Below the pieces are notes generated by a model. The model saw nothing but the letters and a program-made list of their open reading frames with translations, did not search any database and was not told the DNA's origin. Positions 1 through 5,569 of a stretch of DNA of 5,569 nt are shown piece by piece. Source of the DNA: Bacillota bacterium (GTDB lineage Bacteria; Bacillota_I; Bacilli_A; Erysipelotrichales; Erysipelotrichaceae); contig JAEWIH010000151.1 of the NCBI GenBank assembly GCA_023387245.1, positions 1 to 5,569 of the forward strand, given 5' to 3'. How positions within the stretch are numbered: position 1 is the first letter of the stretch; every line of letters starts with the position of its first letter. Both the position numbers and the translations under genes were made by a program.

Positions 1-1462
1 CCGCTCTAGTTTTTAATTCATTATATTCAAAACCATAAAGCAGATTTTTAACGTCTTGCTCATTTAAGTTATCTAAATTTGCTACTACTCCCGCAAATTC
101 CTCCGGTTTTGGCAAGTTGTCTAGATCTAAGTGTGTATAAGTTGCATCAGATAAACCATTTCCAACACGAAGAATCGATCCAACTTTACCTTTAAGAATG
201 TCTTCAAGATTTTTAGATCCAACTATCTTACTACCAGTTATTTTCTTAACATCAATTGTTGTATAGTATTCATATTGTTTATCCGGATACTGAGTATCAT
301 CACCATAATATACATAGTTAGCACCTTCAGCATTACCTGCTGGACGATAGTTAGGAGATGGTCTTTTCTCGTTCATAAAGATAAGACGGAAGTTTCTATC
401 AAGAGGAGTTAGTCCTAAATGAATAATTGTTGATTCGGTCGGATTAAATAGTTCGCCTTTTCCTCCACCTGCTGTCTTATAATAATATTTACCGTCTGGA
501 TCAGCTATTAAAGGAATTTTTCTAATTGCTTCTGTACCTTCCTTAACGCTATCTAAAGCTTTTTCATCAACTTCTTCGACATACCATGTATCAAATGAAT
601 ATCCATATTTTAGTGGATTGTCCCGTAATTCTGTTTCAATAGAAGTTCCATTTTCCCATTTTTCTTCAACTTCATTCCATCTTCCATCTTTAGTAATAAC
701 TGATATACCGTTAGTTTGAACTTTTTGTTTATCTAATTCTTTACCAATAGTACCTGGGAATTCGTGTAAGCCATATGTAATATTAACGATATCTTTAGAA
801 ATTGCGTATAAATTGGTATTTTCTTTAAGTTTAGTAACACCAAATTCAAACAAAGCATTTTCTCGTCTAGCCTCTTCAACCGAAGCATAGGGTTTGCCAA
901 TAGTCCAACCAGCATACTTTTTATCAGTTCTTTCCGGTTGAGGAGGTATCGATTCACTTTCATTAATTAAACCATCTTCATTTACTTCAGCAGATCCTAA
1001 AACTGACGTACCTTCCATAAAATTGGCATATATCATTGTGCTATATTTAGGGTATACGAAAAATTCCTTTTGGCCACTAACTTCCAAAGGTTTTAAAAAT
1101 TCAACCTCAGTTTCATCACCACTAGCATTTTTAGTAAACCAACCTTTAAAAAGTTTATCGTGATATTCTTTAAAAGGCGGCTGATAAAGCATATTAGCAG
1201 GATAAACATTATCATATACTACCTGAGATAATACTAGTCCTATATCACTAGGCTCGCCACCAATCGTATGAATTTGTTGAGCTTGTTTAGCTTTATCTTC
1301 AGTTTCATAAAAATAATATTTAGAAACATTAGCTCGATTGTCGCCTGGTCTAATACTTCTCGGTTTTCTTGTTCTAACGATATCTTGAGCATAAACAGCA
1401 GATGGTAAAACGCTGGTAAATGCTAGTAATATCGCTAAAATTAACGATAATATCTTTTTCAT
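1..1462 (-). CDS. Secreted surface protein with InlB B-repeat-like modules (C-terminus outside window)
   Basis: An uninterrupted minus-strand frame runs from ATG at 1460-1462 to the window edge, giving 487 residues with no stop. Residues 1-25 form a clear Sec signal peptide: MKK, a hydrophobic stretch (ILSLILAILLAF), then SAVYA with likely cleavage before Q26. The start is fixed by AAGGAG seven bases upstream. The mature part is acidic, rich in Tyr, Gly and Asn, and has no membrane segment. Segments at about 104-140 (KLFKGWFTKNASG... FVYPKYS), 182-220 (KKYAGWTIG... NTNLYAIS) and 286-300 (YGYSFDTWYV) have the GW-aromatic/LYA pattern of InlB B-repeat (List_Bact_rpt/Flg_new) modules. Such modules are typical of exported Gram-positive adhesins and other surface proteins. 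Residues 400-487 look like a different domain. The C-terminal anchor (LPXTG, repeats or membrane helix) would lie beyond base 1 and cannot be judged. The gene is apparently monocistronic. The specific ligand or function is unknown. Confidence 0.85.
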   Translation of the reverse strand, partial: MKKILSLILAILLAFTSVLPSAVYAQDIVRTRKPRSIRPGDNRANVSKYYFYETEDKAKQAQQIHTIGGEPSDIGLVLSQVVYDNVYPANMLYQPPFKEYHDKLFKGWFTKNASGDETEVEFLKPLEVSGQKEFFVYPKYSTMIYANFMEGTSVLGSAEVNEDGLINESESIPPQPERTDKKYAGWTIGKPYASVEEARRENALFEFGVTKLKENTNLYAISKDIVNITYGLHEFPGTIGKELDKQKVQTNGISVITKDGRWNEVEEKWENGTSIETELRDNPLKYGYSFDTWYVEEVDEKALDSVKEGTEAIRKIPLIADPDGKYYYKTAGGGKGELFNPTESTIIHLGLTPLDRNFRLIFMNEKRPSPNYRPAGNAEGANYVYYGDDTQYPDKQYEYYTTIDVKKITGSKIVGSKNLEDILKGKVGSILRVGNGLSDATYTHLDLDNLPKPEEFAGVVANLDNLNEQDVKNLLYGFEYNELKTRA

Positions 1463-1469
1463 CCTTACT

Positions 1470-1475
1470 CTCCTT
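1470..1475 (-). promoter_or_regulatory. Ribosome binding site of the surface protein gene
   Basis: The minus strand reads AAGGAG here, seven bases before the ATG at 1460-1462. This fixes the start immediately before the signal peptide. Confidence 0.8.
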
Positions 1476-1489
1476 AATAGTCATTGTAT

Positions 1490-1520
1490 ATTATAATTTT
1501 TATTTCATTATAGTTGTAAA
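1490..1520 (-). promoter_or_regulatory. Possible promoter of the surface protein gene
   Basis: On the minus strand a perfect TATAAT lies at 1490-1495 and TTTACA at 1515-1520, with a 19-base spacer, which is longer than the ideal 17. A second TATAAT lies at 1507-1512 with a poorer -35. The AT-richness of the gap makes chance matches likely, so this is a candidate only. Confidence 0.35.
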
Positions 1521-1659
1521 CAATAATAATTACATTTGTAAATTTTGTTATCACATACTATTTCATCCTTTAAATAATAACAAAATATTCACATTTATTC
1601 AACTTCCTCCAAAATTAAAGTACCCCTCCCCATTAAAAAACGGTGTTATCAATAATATA

Positions 1660-1980
1660 TCATTTAGTTTTTTGTGCCCTGCGCAATGCTATAAATAATA
1701 AAACTAAAGAAATGGCCATTAGAATGTGAGATGCTCCTGACATGCCAGCAATTGTATAGTTTAAGCCTTTTGACAAAGTAATATTTAAAACTTGGAATAT
1801 ACCTCTAATAATAAACATACTAACCATAAATGGTAAGCTAATATTATATAAAATCATAAATTTTTTAAATGTTTTTGTTGTTCTAAATTGGTGATTAAAG
1901 TAAATAAAGCAATTATTAAGAAAACAATAGTTCCTAAGGCAAAAAATGTGTGTGAGTAACTGCTAAAACGATTTTTTCAT
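1660..1980 (-). pseudogene. Decayed DUF2871-like small membrane protein
   Basis: A strong AAAGGAGGG (1987-1995) stands six bases before ATG at 1978-1980, but that frame reads only MKKSF and then TAG. A shifted frame (about 1964-1890) then gives SYSHTFFALGTIVFLIIALF. The coding signal then returns to the first frame as NHQFRTTKTFKKFMILYNIS and continues to a TGA at 1660-1662. The last stretch is intact from the ATG at 1855-1857 (65 residues), with two hydrophobic helices and FIIRGIFQVLNITLSKGLN followed by GMSGASHILM. Joined, the pieces match my memory of DUF2871 membrane proteins: HTHxFxLG, a helix, KKFxIFYNIGL, then IRGxxQVxGTxLSKGLN and GIAGxGHILL. The usual first helix of about 30 residues, between MKK and HT, is missing. 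This looks like an internal deletion plus compensating or additional indels. The 65-residue fragment could be translated but would probably not be functional. The family assignment is by pattern memory, not a search. Confidence 0.65.
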
Positions 1981-1986
1981 TTCATT

Positions 1987-1995
1987 CCCTCCTTT
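1987..1995 (-). promoter_or_regulatory. Relict ribosome binding site of the DUF2871-like gene
   Basis: AAAGGAGGG on the minus strand has ideal spacing to the ATG at 1978-1980. It spaces poorly (one base) to the alternative ATG at 1983-1985, which would run into TGA after two codons. It therefore identifies 1980 as the ancestral start, even though that frame now stops after five codons. Confidence 0.7.
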
Positions 1996-2004
1996 ATTAA
2001 AAAT

Positions 2005-2600
2005 TTAAATATTGATTGATACTTGTTTGATTTCGCTATTCATAATAAAGTTTTATTTCTGTTTTAGCAACACTAATGCCTGCGATTATCGAAGTTATAT
2101 TTACTATAATAATTTCTTAATCATAATAAAAATAAAATCATTATCAAATATTTGAGAATTTATTGATTTATCGTCCTGGTTTGTTTTGAGTAATTTATTT
2201 TTAATTTTAATAAATGTATTCATGCATTAGAGAATTGGCTTTAAGTTTATTTGAATGATTGTGTATTAGGTGATCGTGTTGCTTGATAAATTAGGATATT
2301 ACTGATTTTTGTCTATGAAACAATCAAATAATTTATAAATACAATCGATAAAACTATTAAAGTTTTTTTCTATTAAAAAATCGTTTATGATTTCAGTCCA
2401 AATACTTTCAATAGTGGTTAATAATAATTGTTGTTTAGAATTAAAATATTTATAAATCGAACCAATCGCAATATTTGATTTTTTGGCTACTAGTCGCATA
2501 TTAATGGAAGTTATTCCTATATTTGTTTCTATTTGATATCTCGTGAATATTGTTCATTATAGATCTTTTTAATATGATAGTTAATATATTTCGATAAAAT
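2005..2600 (-). pseudogene. Decayed TetR-family transcriptional regulator
   Basis: The best-preserved piece (2299-2499, reading up to about 2560 in the same frame) carries a textbook TetR helix-turn-helix: GITSINMRLVAKKSNIAIG, then SIYKYFNSKQQLLL, then a helical stretch, stopping at TAA 2299-2301. Upstream, a different frame (about 2541-2600) gives helix-like KKIYNEQYSRDIK before TAG. Downstream the ligand-domain sequence continues in other frames: 2284-2207 (KQHDHLIHNHSNKLKANSLM, HEYIY), 2223-2104 (NTFIKIKNKLLKTNQDDKSI, NSQIFDND, MIKKLL) and about 2092-2037 (SIIAGISVAKTEIKLYYE). A possible terminal piece ends at TAA 2005-2007. The total span, about 600 bases, equals the roughly 190-200 residues normal for TetR proteins. 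A single ancestral gene broken by several indels and stops is the simplest reading. It lies directly upstream of the DUF2871-like remnant, which it may once have regulated. A short HTH-only peptide could still be made, but no ribosome binding site supports this. Confidence 0.7.
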
Positions 2601-2616
2601 ATTGTTTGTGCACTAA

Positions 2617-2637
2617 AAAACCGACTTAGTCGGTTTT
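2617..2637 (-). terminator. Rho-independent terminator after the HTH-ART operon
   Basis: This is a perfect inverted repeat: AAAACCGAC, loop TTA, GTCGGTTTT. On the minus strand it is followed by six T (the A run at 2615-2620), as expected for an intrinsic terminator. It is the only GC-rich block nearby. It would end transcription of the operon starting near 4240. The plus-strand side also has a T run broken by G, so weak bidirectional activity is possible. Confidence 0.8.
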
Positions 2638-2722
2638 GTTTCTATTTAGTACCTGTATTAGGTAACCTAATTCTCTTATTTTGCTGACTCTTGTTTAGCT
2701 TGTTTGGAAATTGGATATTTCG
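2638..2722. other. Unassigned spacer between the nuclease-like remnant and the terminator
   Basis: No intact frame is present. One minus-strand frame reads KYPISKQAKQESAK then TAA (about 2677-2721), which may be a further shred of the decayed gene at 2723-2871. I cannot assign it to a family. Confidence 0.3.
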
Positions 2723-2871
2723 TTATTCATAACGATTAGATTTTAGCTCATCTTCAACTATGATGTTCTCTACGTTCCAATATGCATTAAATCATTATTA
2801 ACACGTTTAATTACATTATTCCTAATATTTATAATAATATTAGCAATTTTATTTATTAATTCCACATTCAC
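2723..2871 (-). pseudogene. N-terminal remnant of a DUF1016/YhcG-like nuclease gene
   Basis: A GTG at 2869-2871, overlapping the TGA of the preceding gene, opens VNVELINKIANIIINIRNN then VIKRVNNDLM, before drifting into TAG at 2770-2772. One base out of phase, from 2788, the sequence continues as NAYWNVENIIVEDELKSNRY and stops at TAA 2723-2725. Joined at VNN-D/N-AYW, the roughly 50 residues follow the N-terminal pattern of DUF1016 (YhcG-type, PD-(D/E)XK nuclease family): a long helix ending in a VN pair, then YWxIGxxIVExE and a YG-like site. Here YWNVENIIVEDE is the diagnostic part, although the usual IG is replaced by VE. Full-length members are around 350 residues, so most of the gene is gone. 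The family call is from motif memory and is moderate. Confidence 0.5.
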
Positions 2872-3365
2872 TTCTTTGATTGTTTTATTCTTCTTAGTAT
2901 TTTTACTCCTTCTTTAGTTAATTGATCGCTATCTTTATGTAGTACTATTGATTTTGCTTCTAAGATTCTATCTATTGCGTTGATAGGGTCTAAAGAATGA
3001 TATGCAAAGAATAAATGTCTAAGCTCATTCCCTTTTATAATCTTATAAGCATGTTTACTATCAATTTGATAAACATATGATAAATATCTATAAATATATC
3101 CGATCCAATACATTTCATTAATGGAAAATTTTATTTTCCCATAACTAGTTTTACCATATTCTTCATTTAGTTCTTCAAAAACATTTCCAATTGTCGTGCT
3201 TTCATTAATAAAAGTTAAATTGTCCATTCTAGAAACAAATTCAGAATTCATAAATCGGCGAATAAATATATTCGAACTGCATTCTTCTCTAGTAATAGAT
3301 TGTTCAAAGATTTCGCCTTGTATATCACATAGTAACAAACCTAATTGATCCATTTTTCTTTTCAT
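2868..3365 (-). CDS. Partner protein of the HTH-ART gene, possible antitoxin (DUF3791-like)
   Basis: This 165-residue soluble protein starts at ATG 3363-3365, overlapping the stop of the upstream gene as ATGA. No Shine-Dalgarno sequence is visible before it, so translation is probably coupled to the ART gene. An internal Met at residue 5 is an alternative start. Residues 1-75 contain FIRRFMNSEFVSRMDN (34-49) and an acidic segment. Residues 80-137 form the most conserved-looking block: SINEMYWIGYIYRYLSYVYQ, then KHAYKIIKGNELRHLFFAYH and SLDPINAIDRILEA. The Y-x-x-LH/SLD ending of a helical bundle recalls DUF3791, a family I remember next to DUF3990 genes. The tail is basic (ILRRIKQSKK). There is no signal peptide or membrane helix. 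Its position suggests it binds, neutralises or otherwise assists the ART protein. That role is inferred from gene order only, and the sequence shows no catalytic motif I recognise. Confidence 0.75.
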   Translation of the reverse strand: MKRKMDQLGLLLCDIQGEIFEQSITREECSSNIFIRRFMNSEFVSRMDNLTFINESTTIGNVFEELNEEYGKTSYGKIKFSINEMYWIGYIYRYLSYVYQIDSKHAYKIIKGNELRHLFFAYHSLDPINAIDRILEAKSIVLHKDSDQLTKEGVKILRRIKQSKK

Positions 3366-4219
3366 AATATATCGTCAATATATTGACCTTGTCCCCTATA
3401 ATTTCTTTTAGCCATTTTTATTTTGGTATCTCCAACTTGATTATCTTCTAATCTTTTAATTTGATACTTTTCTTTTTCTTTACTACATAAATAACATCTT
3501 TCAACAATTTTTACTTGATTCAATGCTCTTTCTGTTTTAAAAACATATTGAAATCCTAAATTAGTGGCAGCTAAGCAATGCATGCACTGTTCGTCGGTAA
3601 TTTCTCCTTCAATAAAACTATCTATAATTCTAAACATCCTGTTATCAGCGATTGGTGCTACTAAATAATCTATGTCTTCTAATTTGTTAATTAGCTTTTT
3701 GATAATTGGATGATTTTCATATCCACTTAGTCTTCCTCTAAAATATGCTATTGTTAGCATCCATTCTTGATTGACTTTGTATGCTATGCTTGAAAGGTTT
3801 TGTGGATTAAAACTTAATATATAAACGCTAGATGTATTAAATCCGCTAACAAATAATGATGCTTGTTCAAAGTTTTCGCCACAGTAAAATCCGTTGCCAA
3901 AATCATTATTGTTTTTTGAATGCTTAATATCAATGTTACCATCTATAATGCTTTTGGCACCATGGTATAATACTAGATTATTCTTATTCATTAAATCTTC
4001 ATAATAAAGTTGTGTTTTAATTTTATTTATAAAGATATTATTATTAAACGCAAACGTATATATTTTTTCAATATTATTTTCGTTTGTTTCTATGTTACCT
4101 GTTTCCCATCTTGCTAGAGTAATGGTATCAACACCTATTTTTTTCGCAAATTCTGTTTGAGATAAATTAAGTAGATCTCTAATTAATTTAATATCCTCTT
4201 CTATTCTATAATTTACCAT
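3362..4219 (-). CDS. Xre-type HTH fused to DUF3990-like ADP-ribosyltransferase-fold domain
   Basis: The 285-residue product has two parts. Residues 6-57 are an Xre/Cro helix-turn-helix (LSQTEFAKKIGVDTITLARW, then ETGN). Residues 82-240 match the DUF3990 layout: VLYHGAKSII (83-92) with the LYHG motif at 84-87 (candidate catalytic His86), DFGNGFYCGENFEQA (106-120) with the family DFGxGFY signature, VAPIADNRMF (187-196), and QYVFKTERAL (224-233). DUF3990 is related in fold to ADP-ribosyltransferases, which use NAD to modify targets. Activity and target here are inference. Two CxxC pairs (212/215 and 242/245) and a basic tail (about 246-285) follow. ATG 4217-4219 is supported by GAGGTGAT at 4229-4236. 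The gene leads a two-gene operon, overlapping the next by four bases. The fused HTH and the repeats in its promoter suggest autoregulation. It could be the toxin half of a toxin-antitoxin pair or a defence effector. Confidence 0.85.
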   Translation of the reverse strand: MVNYRIEEDIKLIRDLLNLSQTEFAKKIGVDTITLARWETGNIETNENNIEKIYTFAFNNNIFINKIKTQLYYEDLMNKNNLVLYHGAKSIIDGNIDIKHSKNNNDFGNGFYCGENFEQASLFVSGFNTSSVYILSFNPQNLSSIAYKVNQEWMLTIAYFRGRLSGYENHPIIKKLINKLEDIDYLVAPIADNRMFRIIDSFIEGEITDEQCMHCLAATNLGFQYVFKTERALNQVKIVERCYLCSKEKEKYQIKRLEDNQVGDTKIKMAKRNYRGQGQYIDDIL

Positions 4220-4228
4220 GGATTCGAT

Positions 4229-4236
4229 ATCACCTC
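4229..4236 (-). promoter_or_regulatory. Ribosome binding site of the HTH-ART gene
   Basis: The minus strand reads GAGGTGAT, a long match to the 16S anti-Shine-Dalgarno, nine bases before ATG 4217-4219. It decides the start of the fusion protein and implies strong translation of an otherwise repressible operon. Confidence 0.75.
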
Positions 4237-4241
4237 ACTAC

Positions 4242-4303
4242 TTTAGTATAGCATATGCTAGTAATAAGTTTAATATAAACTTTTTAGTAATGTATGCTAG
4301 TAA
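4242..4303. promoter_or_regulatory. Operator-like direct repeats and palindrome
   Basis: TATGCTAGTAA occurs twice, at 4254-4264 and 4293-4303, 39 bases apart (nearly four helical turns). Each copy is preceded on the plus strand by TTTAGTA (4242-4248 and 4283-4289). The copy nearest the gene forms a perfect 12-base palindrome, TAGCATATGCTA (4249-4260), overlapping the -10. Repeated palindromic elements over a promoter are typical binding sites for Xre-type repressors, here probably the HTH of the downstream fusion protein. Binding itself is inference. Confidence 0.6.
4245..4273 (-). promoter_or_regulatory. Promoter of the HTH-ART operon
   Basis: On the minus strand TATACT (4245-4250) is preceded by TGC, forming an extended -10 (TGN-TATACT). 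A weak -35, TTAAAC, lies at 4268-4273 with a 17-base spacer. The start of transcription would fall near 4238, leaving a leader of about 20 bases that contains the ribosome binding site. The -10 overlaps the palindrome at 4249-4260, so a protein bound there would block RNA polymerase. Confidence 0.55.
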
Positions 4304-4334
4304 CAAATTTTTAACTATTAAAAGTTTAATATTT

Positions 4335-4363
4335 TAAAAAAGATCACCCAGAATGATGATCTT
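4335..4363 (-). terminator. Rho-independent terminator of the AAA ATPase gene
   Basis: On the minus strand AAGATCA (4357-4363) pairs with TGATCTT (4340-4346), with possible further T-G and C-G pairs inside, followed by a run of T (A's at 4335-4341 on the plus strand). It lies about 140 bases after the stop of the ATPase gene and before the promoter of the HTH-ART operon, so it insulates the two units. The stem is AT-rich and only moderately strong. Confidence 0.6.
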
Positions 4364-4502
4364 GATTTTCTATTGACTATAAGTTTTAAAAACTTCAACA
4401 CCTTATAAAATAAAGTCTTTGAATCGATTTTATCAATTAATTGTTACATTTACACATTTACTTATATAGTAAAAATCACGCTATAACATTAAAACATGTT
4501 CA
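4364..4502. other. Spacer after the ATPase gene, no feature seen
   Basis: This is AT-rich sequence with small near-palindromes such as AAGTTTTAAAAACTT (4382-4396) that are expected by chance at this composition. I see no gene, convincing promoter or repeat. Confidence 0.4.
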
Positions 4503-5569
4503 TTATATTTTTTCTTTACCAAGAAACAAATCAATCGCATTTATATGATGAACACCTTCTTGTTGATCACGGAATTTATCTAGTGAAATGATATAACGTG
4601 GATAACCATCTCTTATTTGTCTAAATGGTCGATACTCTCGCTCTTTAATACGTTCAGTAGTTTTTATATCTTCACCTTGCAAAGTATAAGCAACTTGAAT
4701 ATAGGCATAATCCCTATTTTTTTTGCGTACAATAAAATCACATTCTAATTTTCCGATCTTACCAATACTAATCTGGTAATCATGACTGGCTAAATATAAA
4801 TAAACGATATTTTCTAGTGATAGCCCAAAACTTAATCTATTATCAGTATTCATCGCAAAATATATAGCCATATCAGATAAATAATATTTTTGTTCTCTTT
4901 TTATAGCCTCTTTGCTTTTTAAATCGAACCGATTACATTCATATATTATTTTTGCCTTCTTTAACTCTTCAACATACCCTCTTACTGTTGTCGCTTTTGT
5001 TTTGTATCTTTCCTTTTCCAAGCATATGAGAAGATTATTCAATGAAAAAGGTGCTGAATAATTATTGAGAAGAAAAGACTGTACTCTTTCATATACTGGA
5101 ATATTTCTGATTTTTTTCCTTGTCTTTACATCTTTTTCAAAGATCTCAGAAATAATTCCTCTTGTATATGTTTGTCTAGTTAAAATATCATCAAATTCTA
5201 AAGTTTTAGGAAATCCGCCATTTACAACGTATTCTTCAAATTCTAAATACAGATCTTGGTTTATATCTTTTTTAAAAAAACTTTTCATATCTAAATATTC
5301 AGAAAAATCTAATGTGAACGTTTCGAAATTCAAATATCGGCCAGTAAGTTTTGTAGAGATCTCATCACTTAGCAAATAAGAGTTTGAACCAGTAATAAAT
5401 ATTGAATACCCCTCTTCTGCATAGGCGTGTACAACACTTTCAAATCCAAAGACATTTTGAATTTCATCGATAAATAAATAATATTTATCTTCTTTTCCTA
5501 GCATTGATTCAATTATTGATTCAAGTTCTTCAGGTGTTTTAATATTTTTATATCCTCTTCTATCCAATG
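4503..5569 (-). CDS. AAA-family ATPase with DUF4143 C-terminal domain (N-terminus outside window)
   Basis: A minus-strand frame enters at the window edge and ends at TAA 4503-4505, giving about 354 residues. The start lies beyond 5569. The TTG at 5565-5567 is an ordinary Leu codon, not the start. Numbering from that Leu, Walker B is YYLFIDEIQNV (29-39), a sensor-1 motif is IFITGSNSYLLS (56-67), and LTGRY (74-78) supplies the conserved arginine. NGGFP (116-120), a winged-helix-like region (170-210) and YYLSDMAIYFAMN (228-240) mark the transition to DUF4143. That domain ends with LECDFIV (274-280) and YIQVAY (289-294), a PD-(D/E)XK-like arrangement in which the usual Lys is not apparent. The family is 400-450 residues, so about 60-80 residues with Walker A are missing only because of the window edge. 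Such proteins are widespread, often transferred, and of unclear role. DNA-linked or ATP-switch functions are proposed. Confidence 0.9.
   Translation of the reverse strand, partial: LDRRGYKNIKTPEELESIIESMLGKEDKYYLFIDEIQNVFGFESVVHAYAEEGYSIFITGSNSYLLSDEISTKLTGRYLNFETFTLDFSEYLDMKSFFKKDINQDLYLEFEEYVVNGGFPKTLEFDDILTRQTYTRGIISEIFEKDVKTRKKIRNIPVYERVQSFLLNNYSAPFSLNNLLICLEKERYKTKATTVRGYVEELKKAKIIYECNRFDLKSKEAIKREQKYYLSDMAIYFAMNTDNRLSFGLSLENIVYLYLASHDYQISIGKIGKLECDFIVRKKNRDYAYIQVAYTLQGEDIKTTERIKEREYRPFRQIRDGYPRYIISLDKFRDQQEGVHHINAIDLFLGKEKI

Larger units (their letters stand above)
1463..1659. other. Intergenic gap upstream of the surface protein gene
   Basis: These 197 bases hold the leader and candidate promoter of the surface protein gene (1470-1520). 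In 1521-1659 I see no gene, no convincing hairpin terminator and no clear repeat. Confidence 0.5.

Noticed and set aside
733..963. Minus-strand open frame of 76 codons
   Set aside because: It lies in another frame inside the surface protein gene, whose own frame is open for 487 codons with a signal peptide and ribosome binding site.
1420..1698. Plus-strand open frame of 92 codons
   Set aside because: It runs antisense over the signal peptide and promoter of the surface gene and over the DUF2871-like remnant, lacks a ribosome binding site, and encodes low-complexity hydrophobic/Asn-rich sequence typical of AT-rich noncoding DNA.
1854..1985. TGA read as tryptophan (genetic code 4), which would extend some frames
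   Set aside because: Elsewhere Trp is always TGG, and TGA forms a natural stop in the ATGA overlap at 3362-3365. The TGA codons in this stretch occur in a gene that also carries other disruptions.
4382..4396. Near-palindrome AAGTTTTAAAAACTT as a possible regulatory site
   Set aside because: It is made only of A/T runs, has no second copy, and is expected by chance at this base composition.
5065..5379. Plus-strand open frame of 104 codons
   Set aside because: It is antisense to the well-supported AAA/DUF4143 gene, with Ser/Lys/Phe-rich composition and no family resemblance.
5565..5567. TTG as the start of the AAA/DUF4143 protein
   Set aside because: The frame is still open at the window edge, and the Walker A region required before the Walker B motif at residue 31 must lie further upstream.
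1..5569. tRNA, rRNA, CRISPR array or insertion sequence
   Set aside because: I saw no cloverleaf with a conserved T-loop, no spaced identical repeats, no transposase motifs and no terminal inverted repeats with target duplications.

Overview
The window is very AT-rich and every convincing gene lies on the minus strand, so transcription runs from high to low coordinates. Strong AGGAGG-type ribosome binding sites, TGG as the tryptophan codon, and TGA as a real stop (including an ATGA stop/start overlap) point to a low-GC Bacillota or a code-11 relative such as the Erysipelotrichia/Acholeplasma side of the tree. They argue against a mycoplasma that reads TGA as Trp. I cannot name the species.

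Layout in the direction of transcription. (1) 5569-4503 is the C-terminal part of an AAA ATPase/DUF4143 protein, cut by the window edge before its Walker A motif and followed by a hairpin terminator at about 4335-4363. (2) 4303-2868 is a compact two-gene operon with its own promoter and a repeated, partly palindromic operator-like element. The first gene encodes an Xre-type helix-turn-helix fused to a DUF3990-like ADP-ribosyltransferase-fold domain. The second, overlapping it by 4 bases, encodes a 165-residue partner with features reminiscent of DUF3791-type proteins. I read this as a candidate toxin-antitoxin or defence module. (3) 2871-2723 is a frameshifted N-terminal remnant resembling DUF1016/YhcG nucleases, beginning on the stop codon of the 165-residue gene. 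A strong hairpin at 2617-2637 follows. (4) About 2600-1660 holds two decayed genes: a TetR-family regulator broken into several frames, and a small DUF2871-like membrane protein with an N-terminal deletion and frame changes. (5) 1462-1 is the N-terminal 487 residues of a secreted surface protein with InlB B-repeat-like modules, running off the window.

The picture is an accessory region. A young-looking HTH-ART module sits between an orphan ATPase and a string of degraded genes, next to an intact secreted protein. The HTH-ART module is the part most likely to be biologically interesting. The gene between 1660 and 2871 would be easy to miss, because its coding signal only appears when frames are joined.
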